Source: Anaerolineaceae bacterium (lineage in GTDB: Bacteria > Chloroflexota > Anaerolineae > Aggregatilineales > Phototrophicaceae). Taken from it: DNA of 64,000 nucleotides. Within the stretch, counting starts at the first letter, position 1; each line of letters begins with the position of its first letter. Under the pieces are notes generated by a model. The model did not search any database. It saw only the letters and a program-made list of their open reading frames with translations, and was not told where the DNA came from. Made by a program: the position numbers and the translations under genes. Below, piece after piece: positions 44,185 to 52,064 of this stretch. The stretch lies in assembly GCA_026708325.1 (NCBI GenBank), contig JAPOVC010000021.1, positions 124,001-188,000 on the forward strand, in the 5' to 3' direction.

Positions 44185-45474
44185 ATGAAGAAGTTCGTTC
44201 TACTGCTCGCCGTACTGGGGCTGGCCCTGACCGGCCTGCCCGCCATGGCGGACATGCACGGCTGTGACGTCGCCGCGCCGGCGGAACCGGTGCAGGTCAA
44301 CTTCATCGGCTGGACCTTCCCGATTCTTGACTTCTACGCCAGCGAAATCGAAAGCTGCAACCAGATCGAGAATCTGGACGTCAACGCCCAGGTGTTGCAG
44401 AGCGCCGACGCGCAGAATGAAATGCGTCTGGCCGCGTCCAGCACCGGCGCTTCGCCCTACGACATTATCCACGGCAGCAACGCTTTCATCGGCGAACTGG
44501 CCGCCCTGGGCTGGCTGATGCCGCTCAACGACCTGATCGACGAATACAGCGAGGCCTATGACCTCGGCGACATGTCGGACGCCATGTACGCTGCGGCCTC
44601 CCTTGACGGCAATGTCTACGGCATCCCGATCATCGTCAACACGTCGATCTTCATGTACAACAGAGATCTCCTTGAGGCCGCCGGCGTCGAGCCGCCGCAG
44701 ACCTATGACGACGTCATCGGCATCTGCAACTCGATGGCCCTTGAGGGCGCGGGCGCGGACATGGGCTTCGGCCTGGTTGTTTCCGCCGGCTGGGCCTGGC
44801 GCGTCGAGTACGTCAACCTCTACGGCACCTACGGTGGCCATCTGCTGGATGAGAACCTGATGCCGGCCTTCAACAGCGAGACCGGCGTGGCCGCGCTGGA
44901 CAAGCTGCTGGAAATCGTCGATGCCTGCCTCGGCGAGGAAGGCGTCCTGCTCTCCACCGATGACGTGCAGGCCGGCCTCGCCAACGGCAGCATCGCCATG
45001 GCGCACATCTGGGCCAGCCGCGCCGCCATGATGGACGACGAGGAACTCTCCGACGTGGTCGGTGTGATCGAGTTCGCCCCGGCGCTGCACGCCACAGTGG
45101 ATACGCCCAAACGCGGCGGAATCCCCTGGGCGGACTTCCTCGCCATCCCCGCCACCAGCGAGATCGACAAGGACCTGCTCTTCCAGATCATCATGGAAGC
45201 GGCTGACCTCGACTCGCAGCTGGGCGCGGCAGAGTTCGGTCTTGTGCCGCGTAACGGCGCCTCGGCCAACGCGCCCCGTTATTCCGAAGCCTCCCTGACG
45301 ACTATCGCCGAGGGCGGACCCGCCATCGACCATCCGGCCCAGCAGATCGCCAACTCGGCCCTGGGGCAATTCCTGCCCATGGCCGCCACGGGCGAAATGA
45401 CCTCCGCGGAGGCCCTGCAGGCCGCGGCCGATCTCTACGTTGAGGAAGCGACGGCCCAGGGTTACATCGGCTAG
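44185..45474 (+). CDS. Extracellular sugar-binding protein 2 of the island
   Basis: A 429-residue paralog of the binding protein at 39802. Sec signal 1-22 (KKFVLLLAVLGLALTGLPAMA), then CDVAAPAEPVQVNFIGWTFPILDFYASEIESC and SPYDIIHGSNAFIGELAALGWLMPLNDLIDEY. ATG 44185 is chosen because MKK begins the signal and GAGAGGA lies upstream. The two binding proteins agree along the whole length but differ in the presumed ligand loops, so related rather than the same ligands are likely. Confidence 0.92.
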   Translation: MKKFVLLLAVLGLALTGLPAMADMHGCDVAAPAEPVQVNFIGWTFPILDFYASEIESCNQIENLDVNAQVLQSADAQNEMRLAASSTGASPYDIIHGSNAFIGELAALGWLMPLNDLIDEYSEAYDLGDMSDAMYAAASLDGNVYGIPIIVNTSIFMYNRDLLEAAGVEPPQTYDDVIGICNSMALEGAGADMGFGLVVSAGWAWRVEYVNLYGTYGGHLLDENLMPAFNSETGVAALDKLLEIVDACLGEEGVLLSTDDVQAGLANGSIAMAHIWASRAAMMDDEELSDVVGVIEFAPALHATVDTPKRGGIPWADFLAIPATSEIDKDLLFQIIMEAADLDSQLGAAEFGLVPRNGASANAPRYSEASLTTIAEGGPAIDHPAQQIANSALGQFLPMAATGEMTSAEALQAAADLYVEEATAQGYIG

Positions 45475-45490
45475 GCTTCTTCGCACATTG

Positions 45491-45522
45491 CTGACGGGCG
45501 GGCAGGCCTGCCCGCCTGTCAG
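45491..45522 (+). terminator. Strong hairpin after binding protein 2
   Basis: CTGACGGGCGGGCA...TGCCCGCCTGTCAG, a stem of about 14 bases with one mismatch and a 4-base loop, 16 bases after the stop and without a T-run. Same placement as the hairpin after binding protein 1. Confidence 0.6.
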
Positions 45523-45548
45523 TTATACGAACAGGGGCGGAAAAGCAC

Positions 45549-46568
45549 TTGCTCGCAGACGAAAGCCAGGCCGCAAAAGAGACCCTGCGGGCGCTGTGGC
45601 AGGCCCTGCTGCAAGAGGGGGAGGTCGCAGCGGCGCTGGACTCATTCGCCGCGCCGGACCTGCGCCTGCAGGCCTTTCACCCCGTCAACGACGTGGCGGG
45701 CGTAGTACAAGTCGTAAGCGACTTCGTGACGCCCCTGCGCCGCGCCTTCCCGGACCTGCAGCGCCGCCCCTACATCAGCATCGCCGGTGAACACAAGGGC
45801 TCTACCTGGGTCGCCAGCACCGGTGACTTCATCGGCAGCTTCATGAACGACTGGCTCGGCATCCCCGCCTGTGGCCACAGCGTCCACCTGCGCTTCGGCG
45901 AATTCTGCCGCGTGTCGGAGGGCCGCGTCTGCGAGATCATGCTGCTGCTCGACCTGGTCAGTCTGCTGCGACAATGCGGCCGCCAGGCCCTGCCGCCGGA
46001 AAGCGGCGACACGCGCTGGATCCCCGGGCCGCGCGCCGGCGACGGGCTGCGTCAGGACGGCGCCGACCCCGCCGACTCCGCCCGCAGCCTCGAGCTGGTG
46101 CTGACCATGATCGACGCGCTCAACGACTACGACGGAAACAACCTGGCCAGCATGGGAATGACGCGCTTTTGGGCGGAGGACATGCGCTGGTACGGTCCGG
46201 CCGGCATCGGCTCGACCGTCGCGCTGGCCGGCTTTGAAGAGCACCACCAGGTCCCCTTCCTGCGGGCCTTTCCGGACCGCGTCGGCGGCACGGAAGACAC
46301 CGTCTGGATCGCCGAGGGCCCCTACGTGGCCTGCGCCGGCTTCCCGGTCCTGCACATGCGCCACCTGGGCCCGTATCTGGGGCATCCGGCTACCGGCCGT
46401 CCCGTCACCATGCGCGGCATCGACTGGTGGCGACGTGAGGGCGACCGCCTGGCGGAGAACTGGGTCTTCGTCGACCTGCCGCACTTTTTCGACCAACTCG
46501 GCGTGGACCTGCGCCAGCGGGACCCGGTCCATTCCGAAATGACAGCAGATGGAAAGGAGGAGCGATGA
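45549..46568 (+). CDS. Double NTF2/SnoaL-like protein, gene 3
   Basis: A protein of 339 residues from a TTG at 45549; no better start is seen nearby and GGGGCGGAAA lies upstream. First half: LWQALLQEGEVAAALDSFAAPDLRLQAFHPVNDVAGVVQVVSDFVTPLRRAFPDLQRRPYISIAGEHKGSTWVASTGDFIGSF. Second half: MRWYGPAGIGSTVALAGFEEHHQVPFLRAFPDRVGGTEDTVWIAEGPYVACAGFPVLHM. It overlaps the next permease by 4 bases (ATGA), tying it to importer 2. Confidence 0.8.
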   Translation: MLADESQAAKETLRALWQALLQEGEVAAALDSFAAPDLRLQAFHPVNDVAGVVQVVSDFVTPLRRAFPDLQRRPYISIAGEHKGSTWVASTGDFIGSFMNDWLGIPACGHSVHLRFGEFCRVSEGRVCEIMLLLDLVSLLRQCGRQALPPESGDTRWIPGPRAGDGLRQDGADPADSARSLELVLTMIDALNDYDGNNLASMGMTRFWAEDMRWYGPAGIGSTVALAGFEEHHQVPFLRAFPDRVGGTEDTVWIAEGPYVACAGFPVLHMRHLGPYLGHPATGRPVTMRGIDWWRREGDRLAENWVFVDLPHFFDQLGVDLRQRDPVHSEMTADGKEER

Positions 46569-47431
46569 GCCGCAAACACTTTTCCTTCTTCGTCGGCCCC
46601 AGCGTCGTCATCATGCTGCTGCTGATGGTCGCGCCCCTGCTGGCGGCCATCTGGCTCGGCTTCCAGCTCATCACCTTTCGCAACGTGACCAGCCCGGAAT
46701 GGGTCGGGCTGGAGAACTACCTCTTCATGCTGGGCGACCCGGGCTTCTGGAACGCCCTGCGCTTCACCCTGATATACATCGTCGTGACCGTGCCGCTGCA
46801 AATGATCATCGGCCTGGGGGTGGCGCTGCTGCTGGACCAGGTGAGCACCTTCCGCGGCCTTTACATCGCCGCCACCCTGCTGCCCTTCATCGTCACGCCC
46901 ATCGTCGGCACCCTGGTCTTCCGCCAGACCTTCGACCGCTACGGCATTTACCCATTCATTCTTGAGCAGGTCCTCGGTCTCGACATAAACTTTTTTACGA
47001 CCGACAACATCACCTGGCTGGTCATTTTCCACGCCATCTGGTACGTGACGCCCTTCGCCATCATCACGCTCTTCGCCGGCCTGCAGACCGTGCCGCAGGA
47101 GCCACTGGAGGCCGCGAAGGTCGACGGCGCCGGCTGGCTGATGCGCCTGCGACACGTCGTGCTGCCGCATCTGCGCAGCCTCTTCCTTTTCATCGCGCTC
47201 ATCTCGGTCATGGACGCCTACCGCGTCTTCGACAGCATCTTCGTGCTCACCAAGCAGAACCCGATCTACAGTCATATCGAGACCCTGATGTACTACAACT
47301 ACCTGGTGGCGGTGGAGTTCCAGCGCCTCGGCCGCGCCAACGCCATGAGTGTGCTGACCGTGCTCGGCATCTTCATCATCCTCATCCCCTTCCTCGTCAT
47401 TTCCTATCGTGAGCAGGTGGAGGACCGCTGA
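46565..47431 (+). CDS. Sugar ABC permease (MalF type), importer 2
   Basis: A 288-residue permease paralogous to 41190-42053: SFFVGPSVVIMLLLMVAPLLAAIWLGFQLI, EAA loop QEPLEAAKVDGAGWLMRLRHVVLPHLR, and the shared DAYRVFDSIFVLTKQNP. GGAAAGGAGG precedes the ATG. It overlaps the upstream SnoaL gene by 4 bases and the downstream permease by 1, a fully coupled block. Confidence 0.93.
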   Translation: MSRKHFSFFVGPSVVIMLLLMVAPLLAAIWLGFQLITFRNVTSPEWVGLENYLFMLGDPGFWNALRFTLIYIVVTVPLQMIIGLGVALLLDQVSTFRGLYIAATLLPFIVTPIVGTLVFRQTFDRYGIYPFILEQVLGLDINFFTTDNITWLVIFHAIWYVTPFAIITLFAGLQTVPQEPLEAAKVDGAGWLMRLRHVVLPHLRSLFLFIALISVMDAYRVFDSIFVLTKQNPIYSHIETLMYYNYLVAVEFQRLGRANAMSVLTVLGIFIILIPFLVISYREQVEDR

Positions 47432-48648
47432 TGCAACGTACCAACAGCGCCTGGGCCCGCGGCGCCATCCACCTTGTGCTCATCCTGTGGGTCATCTACA
47501 GCGTCGGCCCCTTCATCTGGGCCATCATCGGTTCCACCCAACGCACGCGCGACGCCATCGCGCGCGAACCGCGTTTCGTGCCGCAGTTCATCGTCGACAG
47601 CCCCTTCGCCATCGTGCTGCTGATCGCCCTGCTGGTCCTCGGGGCCGCGTTCTGGATCCGCCGCAACGCCAAAGTCAACGAGGAGACCGGCGTCGTGCCC
47701 AAACCCCTCGCCTGGCGCTGGCCGCTTCTGGCCATTCTGGTGCTGGCGGGGGTCTTCCTGCTGGCCCACGCCGGCATCGACGATCGCAACCTCTTCAGCG
47801 GCTCCATGAACAACTACCAGGAGCTGTGGCTGAGCGAGGACCCGGCCGGCCTGGTCGGCATCGGCTTCGGCCTGGTCGCCCTGCTGATCATCCTGATCGC
47901 CGTCGGCGTCTACGCCCGCAACCTGGAAAAGTGGCGCACGCAGGTCTACTTCGCCATCGCCGCCATCGTCGTGGGCGTCATCCTGTGGCTGCCCTCAATC
48001 GTGCAGTTCGCGGAGTTCTACGACTACTTCCTCAACAGCGTGGTGGTCACCGTGGGCACCGTGCTGATCTCGATCAGCATCGGCTGCCTCGCCGGTTACG
48101 GCCTGGCGCGCTACTCGGGCATCGCCGGCGTCGTCATCCTCTTCGCGGCGCTGGCCTTTCGCGCCCTGCCGCGCATGGCCTTTATCCTGCCCTACTACTA
48201 CTTCGCGCAACTCTCCGGCCTCTACGACACCTTCCCACTGCTGATCGTCACCTTCGTCGCCATCAACCAGCCCTTCACCATCTGGATGCTGCGCAGCTTC
48301 TTCATGGAGATTCCGCATGAACTGGAAGAGGCGGCCATGATCGACGGCTGCAACCGGCTGACCGGCTTCGTGCGCGTCATCGTGCCCATCGTCTGGCCGG
48401 GCATCATCACCACCGCGCTCTTCACCCTGCTGCTGGCCTACAACGAGTTTCTGCTGGCGCGCCTGCTGACGGCCACCAACTCCACCCTGCCTGTTGGCAT
48501 CTCGCGCTACACCAGCGGCGAGGACGCGCGGCTGATCCCGCTCTCGAACGCCAGCGCGGTCTCCATCACGCTGCCGATCGTCTTCATCATCATTTTCTTC
48601 CAGCGCTATCTCATCAAGGGCCTCGCCGGTGGCGCGGTCAAGGGTTGA
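47431..48648 (+). CDS. Sugar ABC permease (MalG type) with a large membrane insert, importer 2
   Basis: A 405-residue permease, about 120 longer than family norm. Helix 1 (IHLVLILWVIYSVGPFIWAIIG) is followed by an insert with about four extra hydrophobic segments (PFAIVLLIALLVLGAAFWI, PLLAILVLAGVFLLAHAG, LVGIGFGLVALLIILIAVGVY, YFAIAAIVVGVILWL) before the usual core (YFLNSVVVTVGTVLISISIGCLAGYGLAR). EAA loop HELEEAAMIDGCNRLTGFVRVIVPIVWP; ends GGAVKG. The core and EAA loop look fully functional. Confidence 0.92.
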   Translation: MQRTNSAWARGAIHLVLILWVIYSVGPFIWAIIGSTQRTRDAIAREPRFVPQFIVDSPFAIVLLIALLVLGAAFWIRRNAKVNEETGVVPKPLAWRWPLLAILVLAGVFLLAHAGIDDRNLFSGSMNNYQELWLSEDPAGLVGIGFGLVALLIILIAVGVYARNLEKWRTQVYFAIAAIVVGVILWLPSIVQFAEFYDYFLNSVVVTVGTVLISISIGCLAGYGLARYSGIAGVVILFAALAFRALPRMAFILPYYYFAQLSGLYDTFPLLIVTFVAINQPFTIWMLRSFFMEIPHELEEAAMIDGCNRLTGFVRVIVPIVWPGIITTALFTLLLAYNEFLLARLLTATNSTLPVGISRYTSGEDARLIPLSNASAVSITLPIVFIIIFFQRYLIKGLAGGAVKG

Positions 48649-48666
48649 ACAACAGGAGGGCACACC

Positions 48667-49173
48667 ATGGGCGACGCGGAGCGCCGCAACCACCAGCTGG
48701 TCGAGGACATGTACGCCGCCATGAACGAGAACCGCACCGGCGTCATGGGCGAATACTGGTTCGACGACATGGTCTGGTACGGCCCGGCCGGCATCGGCAC
48801 CAAACGCGGCATCGGGGAGTTCGACCTCGATTACCGCAGGGAATTCATCCACTCCTTCCCCGACAAGGTCGGCAGGGACGTCATTCGCCTCGCCCAGGGC
48901 AATTGGGTCGCCGGCACCGGCTACCAGACTACAACCTTCGCCCGCGACTGGCTGGGCATCCCCGCCACCGGCCAACAGATCAAAATGCGTTACATGGACT
49001 TCTGGCGCGTGGAGGAACGCGAGGGCGTCCACAAGCTCGCGGAAAACCACGTGCTGATCGACATCCTGGGCGTGCTGGAGCAGGCCGGTTACGACGTCAA
49101 CAAGGTGCTGCGCTTCGTCGGCTCGAAGCCGCCCGAATTCTTCGAGCAGCAGGACGGCGAGGCGGGTGACTGA
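48667..49173 (+). CDS. Single-domain NTF2/SnoaL-like protein, gene 4
   Basis: A protein of 168 residues, equal to the second half of the double-domain members: MVWYGPAGIGTKRGIGEFDLDYRREFIHSFPDKVG, WVAGTGYQTTTFARDWLGIPATGQQIKMRYMDFWRVE, AENHVLIDILGVLEQAGYDVNKVL. ACAGGAGGGC upstream of the ATG is a strong ribosome binding site. Its stop overlaps the next ATG by one base. As the simplest member it would be the best one for a structure. Confidence 0.82.
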   Translation: MGDAERRNHQLVEDMYAAMNENRTGVMGEYWFDDMVWYGPAGIGTKRGIGEFDLDYRREFIHSFPDKVGRDVIRLAQGNWVAGTGYQTTTFARDWLGIPATGQQIKMRYMDFWRVEEREGVHKLAENHVLIDILGVLEQAGYDVNKVLRFVGSKPPEFFEQQDGEAGD

Positions 49174-50327
49174 TGTCGCCCAACGCCAACCCTGACGAGC
49201 GCGCCGCGGACCCGTCAAAAGCCTTCACGCCCGTTGACCAGAGCCGCAACCTCGCCAACAAGCGCCTGGTCCAGGCCGCCTGGCGGGACCTGACGCTGGC
49301 GCCGGTGGAGCAGCTGGACCGGGTCCTCGCCGCCGTCTACAGCGAGGACGCCGGTTTCCACGGCACGCACCCGGTCAACGACCTGACCGGCCCTGACGCC
49401 ATCCGCCGCGAGTTTCTGCAGCCGCTACGCCAGGCCCTGCCCGACGTCGAACGGCGCGAGGGCATCCTCGCCGGCGGCGTCTACCAGGGCCGCGAACTGG
49501 TCGCCTGTTACGGCCACTACTTCGGCACCTTCGCTGAAGACTGGTTCGACATCCCCGCCACGCAGCAAATCCTGAATGTCCGCTTCTGCGAATGCCACGA
49601 CGTGCTGGACGGGAAGATTCGCCGCAGTTACGTCTTCATCGACTATCTCGACGTTATGCGCCAGGCCGGTTACTGGCCGCTGGCCCCGTCGCTGGGCCGC
49701 GAGGGCGTCTGGCAACACCCCATGACCAATGACGGCGTGATCCTCTCCCCGCAGGACGGGGCGACCTCGCGCCGCAGCCTCGACCTCGTCATGGCCATGC
49801 AGACCGCCATGGGCTGGTATGGCGGCGGCGCCCCGACGCGCGCCAACCTCGACGACATGCAGCAGCGGCGCTTCTGGCACCCCTGGATGCTGTGGTATGG
49901 CCCGGCCGGCATCGGCAGCACCCGCGGCCTCGCCAACTACGAGCAGTACCACCAGATCCCCTTCCTCGTCGCCTTCCCGGACCGCGGCAAGCTGCAGGAC
50001 AAGGGCTTCAGCGGCCATTTCATCCGCATCGGCGACGGCGACTACGCGGTCACCGGCGGCTGGGGACACCTGCTGGCCACGCATACGGGCGTCGACTGGC
50101 TTGGCCTGGCGCCGACCAACCGGGTCGTCAACATGCGCGTGATGGACTTCTACCGCTGCGATACGGACGAGGCCGGCGTGACCGCCCTGCGCGAGAACTG
50201 GGTACCGATCGACATCCCGCATTTGCTGCTGCAAATGGGCGTGGACGTCTTCGGCCGCATGCGGCACCAGTTCCGTCAGAGGGGCGCCATCAGCGCCAGC
50301 GACTTTCTGCTGCGCGATCCGACCTGA
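49173..50327 (+). CDS. Double NTF2/SnoaL-like protein, gene 5
   Basis: A protein of 384 residues. First half about 30-165 (VQAAWRDLTLAPVEQLDRVLAAVYSEDAGFHGTHPVNDLTGPDAIRREFLQPLRQALPDVERREGILAGGVYQGRELVACYGHYFGTF), second half about 215-370 (WMLWYGPAGIGSTRGLANYEQYHQIPFLVAFPDRG, DYAVTGGWGHLLATHTGVDWLGLAPTNRVVNMRVMDFYR). Coupled to gene 4 by a one-base overlap; it ends the main operon. The shared LPD[VL]-type segments in all first halves suggest one ancestral double-domain gene copied several times. Confidence 0.8.
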   Translation: MSPNANPDERAADPSKAFTPVDQSRNLANKRLVQAAWRDLTLAPVEQLDRVLAAVYSEDAGFHGTHPVNDLTGPDAIRREFLQPLRQALPDVERREGILAGGVYQGRELVACYGHYFGTFAEDWFDIPATQQILNVRFCECHDVLDGKIRRSYVFIDYLDVMRQAGYWPLAPSLGREGVWQHPMTNDGVILSPQDGATSRRSLDLVMAMQTAMGWYGGGAPTRANLDDMQQRRFWHPWMLWYGPAGIGSTRGLANYEQYHQIPFLVAFPDRGKLQDKGFSGHFIRIGDGDYAVTGGWGHLLATHTGVDWLGLAPTNRVVNMRVMDFYRCDTDEAGVTALRENWVPIDIPHLLLQMGVDVFGRMRHQFRQRGAISASDFLLRDPT

Positions 50328-50392
50328 GCGCGCCGCCGAAGCCGGTGGCCCTGTATATCTTCCCCGGGAATATCCTGCTCCGCGTCCTGCGG

Positions 50393-50557
50393 TTAACGGT
50401 TTCTGTCCGGCACGAAGAGCGCGATGGCCAGGCCGATGGGGCCCAGCAGGAAGCCGAGCAGACAGCCTGCCACGCGCGATTGCCCCCGATTTGCCAGAAT
50501 GTTGCCCGCAACAATGCCACAGACCAGCCAAATGAGCGGCAGGATCAATAATTCCAC
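50393..50557 (-). CDS. Small two-helix membrane protein
   Basis: A 54-residue ORF from GTG 50557 on the minus strand, opposite to the island. Sequence shows two hydrophobic helices: LLILPLIWLVCGIVAGNIL, then NRGQSRV and AGCLLGFLLGPIGLAIALFVP, ending DRNR. The GFLLGPIGLAIAL segment is common in small bacterial membrane proteins of unknown role. GGGAG lies 9 bases before the GTG. It occupies the 401-base gap between the island and the enolase-superfamily gene. Confidence 0.6.
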   Translation of the reverse strand: MELLILPLIWLVCGIVAGNILANRGQSRVAGCLLGFLLGPIGLAIALFVPDRNR

Positions 50558-50728
50558 GCTTTACTGCTCCCTTTCACCCTGTCCCCTGGTTTGGGACGCG
50601 CGCCCGTCCCCCGCAAGTGACCCGGCGCATCCCGCTCGACAGCGCGGCAAAAAACGTGGCACACTACGCTTTCCGGCGGCGCCGGAGGCGGCGTTGACGG
50701 CACATCCACCCCCAGGAGAGGCGGCGAC

Positions 50729-51835
50729 ATGAAGATCATCGACATAGAACTACGACAATACCGTTGGGAGCGGGGCACAGCCATCCGCAACGGCAAGCAC
50801 GTTTACACCCACAGCGGTCTGAATCTGACCTGCGTCCATACCGACGAGGGCGTCAGCGGCTTCGGCTGGGCGCACAAGCCGCAGACGATGGGCATGGCCA
50901 AAGTGACGCAGGGCTTGCTGGAATACTTCAAACCGCTGGTGATCGGCCAGGATCCCTTCGATTACCGCCGCATCTGGGAGACGCTGTGGGAACCCAAACT
51001 GGTCGGGCGCCGCGGCATCACGACGCGCTTCATCAGCGGGCTGGACATCGCCCTCTGGGACCTGATGGGGGTGGCGACGGGCAAGTCCGTCCACAAACTG
51101 CTGGGCGGCTTTCGCGATCGCGTGCCCGCCTACATCGCCGGCGGCTACTACGAAGAGGGCAAGGGGCTCGCCGGCCTGGCCGCGGAAATGGAAGAGAACC
51201 TGAGGCTCGGCGCCAAAGCCGTCAAGATGAAAATCGGCGGCGCCCCGATCCATGAAGACGTCGAGCGCGTGCGCGTCGTGCGCGAGACTGTCGGCGACGG
51301 GATCAAACTGATGGTGGACGCCAATTGCGCCTACAGCGTGCCCGAGGCGATCAGCATCGCCCGCAAGATGGAGCCTTATGACGTCTTCTGGTTTGAAGAA
51401 CCGATCGCGCCGGACGATTATCGCGGGCACGGCAAACTGGCGCAGGCCACCGCGATCCCGATCGCCACGGGCGAAAACGAATACACGCGCTACGGCTTCC
51501 GTGACCTGATCGCCGCCGACGCCGCGGCGGTTTTCAACGCGGATGCGCAGGTTCTCGGCGGCATTACGGAATTTATGAACGTCGCCGCCCTGGCGGCCGC
51601 CCATGATCTGCAGATCGCGCCCCATGGCGACCAGGAGGTCCATCTGCATCTGGTCGGCGCCATCCCCAACGGTCTCATCGTTGAGTTCTATCGCGAGACC
51701 GTCGATGTCAACCGTGGCAAGGTCTTCCAGGAAAAACTGACTCTGGATGAAGACGGCTGTCTCACCGTTCCCGATCGCCCGGGACTGGGGGTCACGCCGG
51801 ACTTCGATTTCCTTGAGCCCTTCCGCATCTACTGA
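50729..51835 (+). CDS. Mandelate racemase/muconate lactonizing enzyme family (acid-sugar dehydratase-like)
   Basis: A 368-residue enolase-superfamily enzyme. Catalytic pieces: K-x-K in AVKMKIGG (near 166), metal ligands in LMVDANCAY (near 194), FEEP (near 221) and TGENEYTRYGF (near 248), and the histidine in APHGDQEVHLHLVG (near 300). The pattern points to a sugar-acid dehydratase. AGGAGAGG upstream of the ATG. It lies just after the importer/SnoaL island and is a candidate for metabolism of its substrate. Confidence 0.92.
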   Translation: MKIIDIELRQYRWERGTAIRNGKHVYTHSGLNLTCVHTDEGVSGFGWAHKPQTMGMAKVTQGLLEYFKPLVIGQDPFDYRRIWETLWEPKLVGRRGITTRFISGLDIALWDLMGVATGKSVHKLLGGFRDRVPAYIAGGYYEEGKGLAGLAAEMEENLRLGAKAVKMKIGGAPIHEDVERVRVVRETVGDGIKLMVDANCAYSVPEAISIARKMEPYDVFWFEEPIAPDDYRGHGKLAQATAIPIATGENEYTRYGFRDLIAADAAAVFNADAQVLGGITEFMNVAALAAAHDLQIAPHGDQEVHLHLVGAIPNGLIVEFYRETVDVNRGKVFQEKLTLDEDGCLTVPDRPGLGVTPDFDFLEPFRIY

Positions 51836-51854
51836 CGCCCGCGCGACACGGCAC

Positions 51855-52064
51855 TACGACCACCTCGTCATCGGTGGCGGCAGCGCCGGTTGCGTCGTGG
51901 CGGAAGACAGGGACGCTGTCGTCGACCCGCAGCTGCGTCTGCGCGGCCTCGACAGGCTGCGTCTGGCGGACGCCTCGATGTTTCCGCTGCAGGTGGGGGT
52001 CAACCCCAATCTGACGATCGCCATGCAGGCCGGGCGCTGCGCCGCGTGGCTGCCGGGCGGCTAG
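51855..52064 (+). pseudogene. GMC oxidoreductase deletion remnant
   Basis: One open frame joins the extreme N-terminus of a GMC (glucose-methanol-choline) flavoenzyme, YDHLVIGGGSAGCVVAE, directly to its extreme C-terminus, AVVDPQLRLRGLDRLRLADASMFP...NPNLTIAMQAGRCAAWL. About 450 residues of the middle are absent and there is no good start codon. It must be an internal in-frame deletion and cannot be a working enzyme. It lies right after the enolase-superfamily gene, so the intact gene may once have belonged to the same pathway. Confidence 0.8.
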
